Shown: one piece after another, positions 17,214 to 25,599 of the stretch
Position numbering within the stretch: the stretch's first letter is position 1
How the letters are laid out: every line of letters begins with the position of its first letter
Assembly (NCBI GenBank): GCA_910588365.1
Contig: CAJUQS010000073.1
Coordinates: 1-37,559, forward strand
Length of the DNA stretch: 37,559 bases
Reading direction: 5' to 3'
Origin: an uncultured Oscillospiraceae bacterium
GTDB taxonomy: Bacteria > Bacillota > Clostridia > Oscillospirales > Oscillospiraceae
Program-made: the position numbers and the translations under genes
The notes under the pieces: model-generated
What the model was told of the DNA's origin: nothing
The model's database searches: none
What the model saw: the letters and a program-made list of their open reading frames with translations, nothing else

Positions 17214-18809
17214 CTACAGCTCCATGAACCGGGCGGCACCCCTGGTGCGCAGCCACCAGATCTGGGGGACGCAGCCCGCCAGCAGGACCGCCGCACCAAC
17301 CAGAAGTCCGGCCAGCTCCCCTGTGCTCCTTTGCAGCAGCCAAACCAGGGCCCCGGCCAATACTGCCGCCGCCATGCCGCCGAATCCCGAGATCAGGGAG
17401 GCCGCGGACTGCTTGACCACGACCGTGTCGTTGACCGCGTCCATTTTCGGGAAGCAGAGGTTTACGATGAGGCCCATCAGGGCGGCAAAGGCGCTGAAGG
17501 CCGCCCCGGCGAGAAACAGCGTGCCGCACTCCGCCGGCGTCAGGCCCAGGCCCCAGCTCATCCCCGCCGCGCCAATGAGCAGGCAGGGGATTGTCAGCAG
17601 GATCTGGAATCCGGCCTTTGCGGCGAAGATCTCGGAGGGGGATACCGGCGACTCCTTGAGAATCCAGAGGTTTTGCCCCTCCAGGCTGACAGACGAGCCA
17701 GTGATGGCCGCTGTGGAGAGTGTGAAGCAGATGGCGGCGGCCGCCAGTGAGGGCAGGGGGACCTCCCCGGTATTGAAACCCGCCTGGGCCAGTATCTCCT
17801 GGAGCTGCCCCCTCATCACCGCCGCCGCGATGCCGCCGATGATAAGAATCACCAAGCCGAATCCCGTGTTGAACAGGTAGATGGGCGTACCGAAAAACCG
17901 GGACGCCTCCTTCCGCAGCAGCGCCCGCCGGCGTCCCGTGCCCTTGAGCCGGGTGAGGCGGTAGTCCGTCCGCCTGCCGTGGGAGCGCAGGCCCGTGAGG
18001 ACCTGCTGGTAGAACCGGGAGAACAGCCAGGCGGCCGCCAGCACCGGAACCGTGGACAGCAGGCAGAACATGGCCAGCGTCTCCCAGTCGCCGCACACGC
18101 CCTGCTGGAACAGCTGGAAGGGGATGCTCCACACGCCGCCCGCCGGGGTCCCGCCCACGGCTCCGGCGGCGAGGCCGGATATGCCGAGATTGATCTGGAT
18201 GGCCAGGAGAAGTACGCCCGCCAGCAGCAGGGTGTACAGGAGCAGGTTCACCAGCTTCCGGCTGGCGAAGCGTCCGCCCAGCCAGCTGAGCAGAAATCCC
18301 GCCAGCAGGGACAGCGTGGTGGGCAGCAGCGCCAGAAAGGGAACCCCAATCACCAGCCGCAGGACCAGCAGCGCCCCGCCGCCTCCGCCGAACCAGATCC
18401 GCGCCGCTCCGGCGGGCAGGACCAGCAGGGCGCAGACGAGCAGATTCTCCGCGTACAGGGCGGCGAGCTTGCTCAGCAGCACCGTGAAGGCGGGAACCGG
18501 CATGGACAGCAGCAGATCCGCGTCCCTTCCGCTGAACACCACCCCCTGGGCGGCAAAGGCGGTGAACATCAGGCCCAGAATGACGGCCATGCCCGGCAGC
18601 ATCACCAGCAGCAGATCAAGTGCCCCGGCCCGGGCCAGCTGTGAGCCCAGGGCGAAGCTGTACATGCAGGAGATATAGAGGCACAGGGCGCTGAGGAACG
18701 CCAGCGCCGCCCAGCCCGAGACGGCCCGCTTCCGGTTTCCCCGGCCCACCTGGAGGGAGGAGAGCAGACAGCGCAGCTGAAGTCTGGTGAGGATCAGAAA
18801 GTGTTTCAT
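17214..18809 (-). CDS. ABC-type exporter permease (multi-spanning)
   Basis: Membrane subunit of a two-gene ABC system, 531 residues with about 12 hydrophobic segments in two blocks. The first block follows the tail VGRGNRKRAVSGWAALAFLS and contains VFSGRDADLLLSMPVPAFTV. The second begins with ALLRKEASRFFGTPIYLFNT and contains SSVSLEGQNLWILKESPVSP. These DADLLLSMP and GQNLWILKESP motifs are typical of Firmicutes ABC-2-like permeases paired with a CcmA/BcrA-type ATPase. The ATG (18809) overlaps the ATPase stop (ATGA). Cargo is unknown; antimicrobial-peptide, lipid or regulatory roles are all possible. Confidence 0.88.
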   Translation of the reverse strand: MKHFLILTRLQLRCLLSSLQVGRGNRKRAVSGWAALAFLSALCLYISCMYSFALGSQLARAGALDLLLVMLPGMAVILGLMFTAFAAQGVVFSGRDADLLLSMPVPAFTVLLSKLAALYAENLLVCALLVLPAGAARIWFGGGGGALLVLRLVIGVPFLALLPTTLSLLAGFLLSWLGGRFASRKLVNLLLYTLLLAGVLLLAIQINLGISGLAAGAVGGTPAGGVWSIPFQLFQQGVCGDWETLAMFCLLSTVPVLAAAWLFSRFYQQVLTGLRSHGRRTDYRLTRLKGTGRRRALLRKEASRFFGTPIYLFNTGFGLVILIIGGIAAAVMRGQLQEILAQAGFNTGEVPLPSLAAAAICFTLSTAAITGSSVSLEGQNLWILKESPVSPSEIFAAKAGFQILLTIPCLLIGAAGMSWGLGLTPAECGTLFLAGAAFSAFAALMGLIVNLCFPKMDAVNDTVVVKQSAASLISGFGGMAAAVLAGALVWLLQRSTGELAGLLVGAAVLLAGCVPQIWWLRTRGAARFMEL

Positions 18810-19528
18810 CGGTCCCCCTCCTTCTCCGTCAGGCCCAGGAACACGTCCTCCAGGCTGGAGTCGCCCACTACCTCCTCCGTGGGGCCGTGGCGCACCAGCC
18901 GGCCGTCCTGGATGATGGCGATGGTGTGGCACAGCTTTTCCGCCACCTCCAGCACGTGTGTGGAGAAGAACACCGCGCCGCCCTCCCGGCACAGCTCCGC
19001 CAGATACCCCTTGAGCAGATGGGAGGCGGCGGGGTCCAGACCGACGAATGGCTCGTCCAGCACCAGCAGCCTGGGGCGGCGGATGAGGGCGGAGATGAGC
19101 GCCAGCTTCTGCTTCATGCCGTGGGAGTAGCTGGCGATGGCGCCGCCCAGATCCCCGGTGAGGCCGAAGGCGTCCGCGTACTTCCGGATGCGCGCCTCCC
19201 GGTCCCTGGCGGAGATCCCGTACAGGTCCGCGATCAGGTTCAGATAGCCGATGCCGCTCATGAACTCGTACAGGTCCGGGTTGTCGGGCAGGAAGGCGGT
19301 GATGGACTTGGCGGCTACCGGCTCCTTCTGAATGTCGTGTCCGCCGATGGTGATGGTCCCCTGGGTGAAGCTCATCACCCCTACCACCGCCCGGAGTGTG
19401 GTGGTCTTGCCCGCGCCGTTGTGGCCGATAAAGCCGCAGATTTCCCCGGGAGCCACGTGGAGCGTCAGGCCGTCCACGGCGGTTTTTCCGCCGGGATAGA
19501 CCTTGGTATAGTTTGAGATGTTCAGCAT
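18806..19528 (-). CDS. ABC transporter ATP-binding protein
   Basis: Cytoplasmic ATPase of the exporter, 240 residues. Motifs: Walker A GHNGAGKTT, Q-loop region AFLPDNPDLYEFMSGIGYL, signature SYSHGMKQKL, Walker B LLVLDEPFVGLDP and switch FFSTHVLEVAEKLC. This is the BcrA/CcmA-like arrangement used with ABC-2 permeases. AAGGAGGG stands about 8 bases before the ATG at 19528. A possible minus-strand promoter, TTGACC (19590-19585) and TATAAC (19565-19560), has a long 19-base spacer. It is the first gene of the operon with the permease. Confidence 0.93.
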   Translation of the reverse strand: MLNISNYTKVYPGGKTAVDGLTLHVAPGEICGFIGHNGAGKTTTLRAVVGVMSFTQGTITIGGHDIQKEPVAAKSITAFLPDNPDLYEFMSGIGYLNLIADLYGISARDREARIRKYADAFGLTGDLGGAIASYSHGMKQKLALISALIRRPRLLVLDEPFVGLDPAASHLLKGYLAELCREGGAVFFSTHVLEVAEKLCHTIAIIQDGRLVRHGPTEEVVGDSSLEDVFLGLTEKEGDR

Positions 19529-19641
19529 GGAAGAGCCCTCCTTTGTTTTGTCTGGTCCGGTTATACACCCTCCAGCCGGGAGAAGGTCAAGACCTTTTTG
19601 AGATTTTTCCCCAAAATCGAACCTTCCACCAGGGGGAGAGG

Positions 19642-19670
19642 TTGACCGGAGAGGGGATTTATATTAAAAT
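19642..19670 (+). promoter_or_regulatory. Promoter of pcrA
   Basis: TTGACC (19642-19647), 17-base spacer, TAAAAT (19665-19670), 43 bases before the start codon. Confidence 0.65.
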
Positions 19671-19712
19671 AGTGGACAGGGTACGACACAAATTTGAAAG
19701 AGAGACGAGAGA

Positions 19713-22178
19713 ATGATGACACAGGAATTTCACGATCGGTATGCTGCCGCCCGCAGGGCGGTGATTGCCCGCCGCTACCAGCGCATGAACCCCCGGCAGC
19801 AGGAGGCCGTGCTGGCCACTGAGGGCCCCCTGCTGCTGCTGGCCGGCGCGGGCAGCGGCAAGACTACGGTGCTCATCAACCGGGTGGACAATCTGCTGAC
19901 CTTCGGCCGTGGCAGCGACACCGTGGAGACGCCCTCCTGGGCCACGGAGGAGGACCTGGCCTTTTTGGAGAACTTTCCGGAGGACCCCGGGCCGGAGGAC
20001 TGGCGGGAGGCCCGGCGGCTGTGCGCGGTGGACCCCGCCGCCCCCTGGTCGGTTATCGCCATCACCTTCACCAACAAAGCCGCCGGAGAGCTGCGGGAGC
20101 GGCTGGAGCGGATGTGCGGGGAGGAGGCGGCCAGGAGCATCTGGGCCGCCACCTTCCACTCCGCCTGCATCCGCATTCTCCGCCGGGACATTGAGCGTCT
20201 GGGCCTGGGCTTTACCGGCAATTTTACCATTTACGACACCGATGACAGCAAACGGGTCATCAAGGACGTCCTCAAGGCCATGAGCCTGGATGAGAAGGAG
20301 TTCCAGCCCCGCTCGGTGCTGTCCATCCTCTCCAACGCCAAGGACAAGAACCAGTCCCCGGACCAGTTCGCCCAGGAGGTCAAGTCCTCCCACGACTGGC
20401 GGATGCCCCGGGTGGCGGAGATCTACGCCGGATACCAGCGCCGGCTCCGGGAGGCCAACGCCCTGGACTTTGACGATATCATCCTCCACACGGTCCACCT
20501 GCTGCAAAAGGACCAGGAGGTCCGGGAGCACTACCAGAGGAAGTTCCGGTATGTGCTCATTGACGAGTACCAGGACACCAACCACCTCCAGTACCTGCTG
20601 GCCCGGCTGCTGGCGGGGGGATACGAGAATATCTGCGTGGTGGGGGACGACGACCAGTCCATCTACCGCTTCCGGGGCGCCAACATCGAGAATATCCTCA
20701 ATTTCGAGGACCAGTACAGCAATTGCCGGACCATCCGTCTGGAGCAGAACTACCGCTCCACCCAGAATATTCTGGACGCGGCCAACGCGGTGATTGAGAA
20801 CAACACCGGCCGCAAGGGCAAGAAGCTCTGGACCCAGGAGGGGCCGGGGGAGAAGGTGCTGGTTAAGACCGTGTTCAGCGAGTCCGACGAGGCCAACTAC
20901 GTGGCCGGGAAGATTCTGGAGAGCTGCGCCAGAGGGGAGGACTGGCGGGACAGCGCCGTCCTCTACCGGATGAACGCCCAGTCCAACGCCCTGGAAATGG
21001 CGCTCAAGCGCAACGGCATCCCTTACCGGGTCTACGGCGGCATGAAGTTCTTCGACCGGGCGGAGGTCCGGGACATGCTGGCCTATCTGGGCGTCATCCA
21101 CAACAGCGCCGACGATCTGCGCCTGCGGCGGATCATCAACACCCCCGCCCGGGGCATCGGCCCCACCAGCGTGGACCGGGTGTCGGCCCTGGCGGCCCAG
21201 GAGGGGCGCAGCTTCTACGAGATTCTGAAGCGGGCGGGGGAGTACCCGGCCCTCAAGGCATCCGCGGCCAAGCTGCAGGCCTTCGCGGCCATGATCGGGG
21301 AGCTGCGGGAGCTGGAGGAGACGCTGGAGCTGCCGGATCTGTACGACGCGGTGTGCGAGAAGACGGGATACATCAAGGCCCTGGAGGAGAAGGGGGACAT
21401 GGAGAGCCGCGGGCGGATCGAGAACGTCCAGGAGCTCCGCTCCAGCATCCTGGGCTTTCTGGAGGGCGCGCCGGAGGACCCGTCCCTGGCGGGCTTCCTG
21501 GACAGCGTGGCCCTCTATACGGACCTGGACGACGCCGCGGACAGCGACAACTGCGTCTCCCTCATGACGATGCACAGCGCCAAGGGCCTGGAGTTCCCCA
21601 ACGTGTTTGTGGTGGGCATGGAGGAGGGCGTGTTCCCCAGCGGCCGGTCCGTGGGGGAGAGTGATGAGATGGAGGAGGAGCGGCGGCTGTGCTACGTGGC
21701 CATGACCCGGGCCCGCCAGCGTCTGGTCATGACCTGCGCCCGCCAGCGGATGCTCTACGGCCGCACCAGCACCAATCTCCCCTCCCGGTTCCTGGAGGAG
21801 CTGCCCGCCGGGCCCATTGACTGGCAGAGCAAGACCGAGCCCAGGGGTGCGGACCGCTGGGGAGATCAGGCGGCTGCCTTCGGCTCCATGGCCTCGGGGG
21901 AGTCCCGGGCGCAGACCGCCCCGCGGGCCGCACGGCCCACCCGGCCTGTCCGGCCCCGCCATGATACCGGCTTTACCGCCGCGCCTGCCCCGACGCCCTC
22001 TGCCGGACTGCTCCAGCTGGAGAAGGGGGACGCCATTGAGCACCGCACCTTCGGGAAGGGGATGGTGCTGTCCGTGCGGCCCATGGGCGGCGACGCCCTC
22101 ATCGAAGTGGCCTTTGACGGCGTGGGCACCAAGAAGCTGATGCTGAAGGTGGCCGGGGCGCACATTACGAAGCTGTGA
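19713..22178 (+). CDS. pcrA: PcrA/UvrD-type superfamily 1 DNA helicase
   Basis: ATP-driven 3'-5' helicase for nucleotide excision repair and for clearing replication-transcription conflicts, 821 residues. SF1 motifs in order: LLLLAGAGSGKTTVLINR (Walker A), ITFTNKAAGELRERL (Ia), LIDEYQDTN (II), VVGDDDQSIYRFRGA (III), RLEQNYRSTQNIL (IV), LMTMHSAKGLEFPNVFVVGM (V) and LCYVAMTRARQRL (VI). After a low-complexity linker the C-terminal Tudor-like RNA polymerase-binding module is present (GDAIEHRTFGKGMVLSVRP to IEVAFDGVGTKKLMLKVAGA). Two in-tandem ATGs (19713 and 19716) lie behind a weak ribosome binding site (GAGAGACGAGAG). Confidence 0.96.
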   Translation: MMTQEFHDRYAAARRAVIARRYQRMNPRQQEAVLATEGPLLLLAGAGSGKTTVLINRVDNLLTFGRGSDTVETPSWATEEDLAFLENFPEDPGPEDWREARRLCAVDPAAPWSVIAITFTNKAAGELRERLERMCGEEAARSIWAATFHSACIRILRRDIERLGLGFTGNFTIYDTDDSKRVIKDVLKAMSLDEKEFQPRSVLSILSNAKDKNQSPDQFAQEVKSSHDWRMPRVAEIYAGYQRRLREANALDFDDIILHTVHLLQKDQEVREHYQRKFRYVLIDEYQDTNHLQYLLARLLAGGYENICVVGDDDQSIYRFRGANIENILNFEDQYSNCRTIRLEQNYRSTQNILDAANAVIENNTGRKGKKLWTQEGPGEKVLVKTVFSESDEANYVAGKILESCARGEDWRDSAVLYRMNAQSNALEMALKRNGIPYRVYGGMKFFDRAEVRDMLAYLGVIHNSADDLRLRRIINTPARGIGPTSVDRVSALAAQEGRSFYEILKRAGEYPALKASAAKLQAFAAMIGELRELEETLELPDLYDAVCEKTGYIKALEEKGDMESRGRIENVQELRSSILGFLEGAPEDPSLAGFLDSVALYTDLDDAADSDNCVSLMTMHSAKGLEFPNVFVVGMEEGVFPSGRSVGESDEMEEERRLCYVAMTRARQRLVMTCARQRMLYGRTSTNLPSRFLEELPAGPIDWQSKTEPRGADRWGDQAAAFGSMASGESRAQTAPRAARPTRPVRPRHDTGFTAAPAPTPSAGLLQLEKGDAIEHRTFGKGMVLSVRPMGGDALIEVAFDGVGTKKLMLKVAGAHITKL

Positions 22179-22182
22179 GGGC

Positions 22183-22199
22183 GATACTTTTTCTTGAAA
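22183..22199 (+). repeat. Fragment of the intergenic hairpin repeat
   Basis: The 17 bases are identical to the minus-strand outer end of copy A (3050 to 3034), but the second hairpin arm is missing, so this looks like a truncated copy just after pcrA. A short GCCGCC-TAT-GGCGGC hairpin follows at about 22207-22221. Confidence 0.55.
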
Positions 22200-22289
22200 C
22201 CACTCGCCGCCTATGGCGGCTTGGGCTGCCAGGGCTTGTTTGAAAAATGGAAATATAGTCAATGTGGTTGAGAAAGGGGAAAAAGATCG

Positions 22290-22709
22290 ATGGAAGATCG
22301 GGAGAGGACCATCCGGCTGTGGTTTGACATGTGGCTGCAAAAGAGGGACTTGGGCATTGGAGAGATTTTTGCGGAGGATGCGGTCTACATAGAGAGCTGG
22401 GGGCCGGAATACCACGGCTGTGAAAAAATTAAGCTGTGGTTTGACGATTGGAACAGCCGGGGGACGGTCATGCAATGGGACATCCGGCAGTATTTCCACA
22501 AGGGGGACCAGACGGTGGTGGAGTGGTATTTCCGAAATCAGATGGACAATGGAACCGTGGAGGCCTTCGAGGGAATGTCCCTTATTGAGTGGGCGGGAGA
22601 CGGAAAAATCCGCTTTCTGAAGGAATTCGGCTGCAACGAGGACCGCTACGACCCCTACCGGGAAGGCCCGGTCCCGCAGTTCCGGGAGGAACGCGCGGCG
22701 TGGTTCTGA
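22290..22709 (+). CDS. NTF2-like (SnoaL-type) small protein
   Basis: This 139-residue cytoplasmic protein has the NTF2-like alpha+beta cone pattern: an N-terminal helix (TIRLWFDMWLQKRDLGIGEI), FAEDAVYIESWGPEYHGCEK, IKLWFDDWNSRGTVMQWDIR, and the strands VVEWYFRNQMDNGTVEAFEG and SLIEWAGDGKIRFLKEFG. Such proteins appear as polyketide cyclase-like or ligand-binding proteins; no clear catalytic set is assigned here. GGGGAA stands about 12 bases before the ATG. The C-terminal EDRYDPYREGPVPQFREERA is common in Firmicutes members. Confidence 0.8.
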   Translation: MEDRERTIRLWFDMWLQKRDLGIGEIFAEDAVYIESWGPEYHGCEKIKLWFDDWNSRGTVMQWDIRQYFHKGDQTVVEWYFRNQMDNGTVEAFEGMSLIEWAGDGKIRFLKEFGCNEDRYDPYREGPVPQFREERAAWF

Positions 22710-22775
22710 TTTGCTGGGAACCATTTCCCTGGCGGCTCCGTCTAATGGACAAACCGGATGATTGGAGGGAGCACG

Positions 22776-23243
22776 ATGGGAATCAGAAAAGATTCGCTCT
22801 GGGTGGTCCCGGCGTTCTGCATTGGGGCTGGGATTGTCACGCATATCGTGTATCTCGCGGTGTTGCTCCTGACGTGGATGGTATCCTTTCCAGACTGGGG
22901 CCGCGTCAACGAATTGCTGGTGTTCGGCGGCTGTTTCCTGGCGGCGCTGCTGCTGGGCGGGCTCTATTTCTTCCGGGATATGCCCCGGAAGGAGCTGTTT
23001 GCATCCGTTTCTATTGTTGTGCTCTACGGGGCGGTTGTGTATACTCTTGATTGGATGGCCCCCTCGGTGAGCAGGCGGGGACCCGTCCGCATCCTTGGTC
23101 TGGGGCCGTTCTGCCCCTTCGGGTGGCTCAGTGTGGTGGATTTCGCCGGCCCACTGGGGAGGGACGGTATCAGCCAGGTGGTGAAGCTGCTGCTGCCATA
23201 CCTGTTCGTGCTGTTCGGCAGGCGGGAGAAGAAGCCGCACTGA
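22776..23243 (+). CDS. Small integral membrane protein of unknown function
   Basis: 155 residues with four hydrophobic stretches (about 8-36, 45-65, 75-95 and 130-148). The first is VVPAFCIGAGIVTHIVYLAV; the tail ends in FGRREKKPH, placing the C-terminus probably inside the cell. I do not recognise a family. ATG 22776 is preferred over ATG 22758 because GGAGGG (22764-22769) sits 6 bases before it. It follows the NTF2-like gene after 66 bases and may share its transcript. Confidence 0.75.
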   Translation: MGIRKDSLWVVPAFCIGAGIVTHIVYLAVLLLTWMVSFPDWGRVNELLVFGGCFLAALLLGGLYFFRDMPRKELFASVSIVVLYGAVVYTLDWMAPSVSRRGPVRILGLGPFCPFGWLSVVDFAGPLGRDGISQVVKLLLPYLFVLFGRREKKPH

Positions 23244-23351
23244 CAAAAAGAAAATTTTTTCTCGTTTTGGGGAACAATCTCCCATAGCGTTCGTCTATTC
23301 TGTCGCCGCACCTGTTGGGCGGTACAAAACAACTTGGAGGTATCCCGAAAC

Positions 23352-23840
23352 ATGAAAAAGTTCATCACCATTTTGCTGACACTCACCTTAGCGCTGTCCC
23401 TGGCCGCCTGCGGCGGCAGGGAGGGGGATTTTGATGAGAAGGCCCCGGATCTGAACCAGTACTATGAGGACTTTATGGCCACCCTGGGGGCGGACAACAC
23501 CCCGGCCATGATGGATCTGGAGGGGGAATTCCTGGAGGCCTACTACCCGGGACTGGGGGAGTACGGCGCCAAGCAGTCCGTTCTGAAGGCCGCGGCCATC
23601 ACCTCGGTGCCCTATGAGTTCGCCCTGGTGGAGCTGGAGAAGGAGTCTGACGCCAAGGCGGTGGCGGATCTGTTCCAGGCCCGCATTGACAGCCAGGTCC
23701 AGGGCGGCGCCTTCTACCCGGAGACCATCGAGTCCTGGAAAAAAGCCCAGGTCCTGACCAAGGGCCGGGTGGTGGCGCTGATCTCCGCCGGCGGGGAGCA
23801 GGAGGCTGCCGTGTCTGCCTTTGAAAAGCTCTTTTCATAA
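23352..23840 (+). CDS. DUF4358-type lipoprotein
   Basis: Predicted secreted lipoprotein of 162 residues. The signal ends in lipobox LAAC (about C23), followed by a GGREGDFDEKAPDL tether. The body has the DUF4358 pattern: LEGEFLEAYYPGLGEYGAKQ, ITSVPYEFALVELEKESDAK, a helix ending VADLFQARIDSQVQGG, and a closing strand GRVVALISAGGEQEAAVSAF. ATG 23352 starts MKKFITILL, with GGAGG 11 bases upstream. It precedes an MBOAT-DHHW pair; a second DUF4358 protein follows that pair. The function of the family is unknown to me. Confidence 0.8.
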   Translation: MKKFITILLTLTLALSLAACGGREGDFDEKAPDLNQYYEDFMATLGADNTPAMMDLEGEFLEAYYPGLGEYGAKQSVLKAAAITSVPYEFALVELEKESDAKAVADLFQARIDSQVQGGAFYPETIESWKKAQVLTKGRVVALISAGGEQEAAVSAFEKLFS

Positions 23841-23841
23841 A

Positions 23842-24003
23842 TATTCCTTCCGAACGGAAAGGTCGGAAGGAATAGATGCCATGTTTTGCGGTTGCCGCCG
23901 CTTACTGCGGCGAGCAAAACGGCTTGAACCAAATGTATTATTTCCGAATTTTTAATACGGAAATAATAAAACCGGGGCATACGGGATTCTTTCCGTATGC
24001 CCC
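23842..24003. repeat. Row of four hairpins between the lipoprotein and MBOAT genes
   Basis: Four successive stem-loops fill this gap: TATTCCTTCCG / CGGAAGGAATA (23842-23874, perfect 11 bp); GTTTTGC...GCCGC / GCGGC...GCAAAAC (about 23883-23920, imperfect); ATTATTTCCG / CGGAAATAAT (23937-23967, perfect 10 bp); GGGGCATACGG / CCGTATGCCCC (23974-24003, perfect 11 bp). None has a strong T run on the plus strand. The last ends 20 bases before the MBOAT start. Confidence 0.7.
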
Positions 24004-24023
24004 CTTGACAGGAGAAATCGTGC

Positions 24024-25409
24024 ATGGTCTTTTCCAGTCTTCCTTTTTTGTTTTTCTATCTGCCGGTGGCCGTGGCGGTTTATCTGCTCTCGCCGCTGAA
24101 GCTGCGCAACCTGTGTCTTCTGGTGGTCAGCCTCTTTTTTTACGGCTGGGGGGAGCCGGTGTACATCAGCATCATGGTCCTCTCCATTGCCGTGGACTAC
24201 ACCCACGGCCTGCTGGTGGAGCGCTGGCGGGACAATGACAGGAGAGCCCGGATGGCGGTGGCCTCGTCGGTGCTCTGTAATCTGGCAATTCTGGTGTTCT
24301 TCAAATACTGGGATTTCATTGCTGTCAATGTAAATGCCTTGACAGGGCTTTCTGTGCCTGTTCTGGGTCTGCCGCTGCCCATCGGCGTCAGCTTTTACAC
24401 CTTCCAGACCATGAGCTACACCATAGACGTCTACCGCCGGGACGCCCCGGTCCAGCGCAGCGTGACGGCCTTCGGCGCCTATGTCACGCTGTTCCCCCAG
24501 CTCATCGCCGGACCCATCGTCCGCTACCGCACGGTGGCGGACCAGCTGGTCAGCCGGGAGGAGAATCTGGAGAAATTCACCTCCGGTATCCGCCGCTTCA
24601 CGGTGGGAATGGCCAAGAAGGTGCTGCTGGCCAACGCCATCGGCCAGCTGTGGGACGTGAGCCTCGCCAGCAGGGAGCTGACGATGGCCGGGGCGTGGCT
24701 GGGGCTTCTGGCCTATGCCTTTCAGATTTATTTCGACTTCTCCGGGTACAGCGACATGGCCATCGGCCTGGGGCGGATGTTCGGATTTGAGTTCCTGGAG
24801 AACTTCAACTACCCCTATATCTCCCGCTCGGTGGTGGAGTTCTGGCGGCGGTGGCATATCTCACTGACCACGTGGTTCCGGGAGTACGTCTACTTCCCGC
24901 TGGGCGGAAACCGGGTTTCCCGGGGAAAGTGGGTGCGCAACATCCTGATTGTCTGGCTTCTCACGGGCATCTGGCACGGCGCTGGATGGAACTTCCTGCT
25001 GTGGGGCCTGTACTACGCGGTGTGGATGCTGGCGGAGCGGCTTTTCCTGGGAAAGCGGCTGGAGAAGCTGCCGGCAGTCCTCCGGCATGTCTACGCCATG
25101 GCGGTGGTGCTTGTGGGGTGGGCGCTGTTTGCGGTGGAGGATCCGGGGCGGCTGGGAGACTACTTCCGCGCCCTCTTTGGCGGCAGCGGACTTTTGAGCG
25201 CCGTGGACGGCTATCGGCTCCGCAGCTACCTGCCCATGCTGGTGATTCTGGCGCTGGGCGCCACGCCGCTGGCTCAAACGCTCTGGGACCGGCTGGGGGA
25301 TCGGACCCGGTCGCGGCTGGCTCCGGTCCTGGTGCTGGCGGCCCTGGTGCTGTGTACCGCCTCCCTGGTGGACGCCAGCTATAACCCCTTCCTGTACTTC
25401 CGGTTTTGA
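24024..25409 (+). CDS. MBOAT-family membrane O-acyltransferase (AlgI/DltB-like)
   Basis: Multi-span membrane enzyme of 461 residues, predicted to carry acyl groups, usually acetyl, across the membrane to a cell-surface polymer. It starts VFSSLPFLFFYLPVAVAVYL as AlgI-type proteins do. Family motifs include PIGVSFYTFQTMSYTIDVYR, LFPQLIAGPIVRY, FSGYSDMAIGLGRMFGFEF, SVVEFWRRWHISLTTWFREY with H278 and LLTGIWHGAGWNFLLWGLYY with the catalytic-type H318. AGGAGA is about 9 bases before the ATG. The DHHW protein downstream is its usual extracytoplasmic partner. The acceptor polymer cannot be told from sequence. Confidence 0.93.
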   Translation: MVFSSLPFLFFYLPVAVAVYLLSPLKLRNLCLLVVSLFFYGWGEPVYISIMVLSIAVDYTHGLLVERWRDNDRRARMAVASSVLCNLAILVFFKYWDFIAVNVNALTGLSVPVLGLPLPIGVSFYTFQTMSYTIDVYRRDAPVQRSVTAFGAYVTLFPQLIAGPIVRYRTVADQLVSREENLEKFTSGIRRFTVGMAKKVLLANAIGQLWDVSLASRELTMAGAWLGLLAYAFQIYFDFSGYSDMAIGLGRMFGFEFLENFNYPYISRSVVEFWRRWHISLTTWFREYVYFPLGGNRVSRGKWVRNILIVWLLTGIWHGAGWNFLLWGLYYAVWMLAERLFLGKRLEKLPAVLRHVYAMAVVLVGWALFAVEDPGRLGDYFRALFGGSGLLSAVDGYRLRSYLPMLVILALGATPLAQTLWDRLGDRTRSRLAPVLVLAALVLCTASLVDASYNPFLYFRF

Positions 25410-25416
25410 GGCATAC

Positions 25417-25576
25417 ATTCTTTTCTTTGTGTACAAAGAAAAGAATCAAAAGAAAAACTTTTTGCGCAAAACTCCGTCTTGCTTGATGGGGCTTATGGCC
25501 GCGCCCCGCAGGACATGACGAAACGCCAGTTTCGTCCAAACTTTCTTTTGATACTTTTCTTTTGAAAGAAAAGTAT
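25417..25576. repeat. MITE-like composite hairpin repeat with inverted ends (copy C)
   Basis: Left end: perfect 14-bp hairpin ATTCTTTTCTTTGT / ACAAAGAAAAGAAT (25417-25446), then CAAAAGAAAAACTTTTTGCG and CAAAACTCCGTCTTGCT. Right end, read on the minus strand: 12-bp hairpin ATACTTTTCTTT / AAAGAAAAGTAT (25551-25576), then CAAAAGAAAGTTTGG and ACGAAACTGGCGTTTCGTC. It has the same architecture as copy A (2790-3050) but is shorter inside. It sits between two genes of one probable operon. Confidence 0.68.
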
Positions 25577-25599
25577 GAATACCATAGGGAGGGAATCGT

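Noticed and set aside
19659..23285. 1208-residue minus-strand open frame opposite pcrA and its neighbours
   Set aside because: It spans several convincing plus-strand genes and their promoters; the translation has no recognisable domain and is a shadow.
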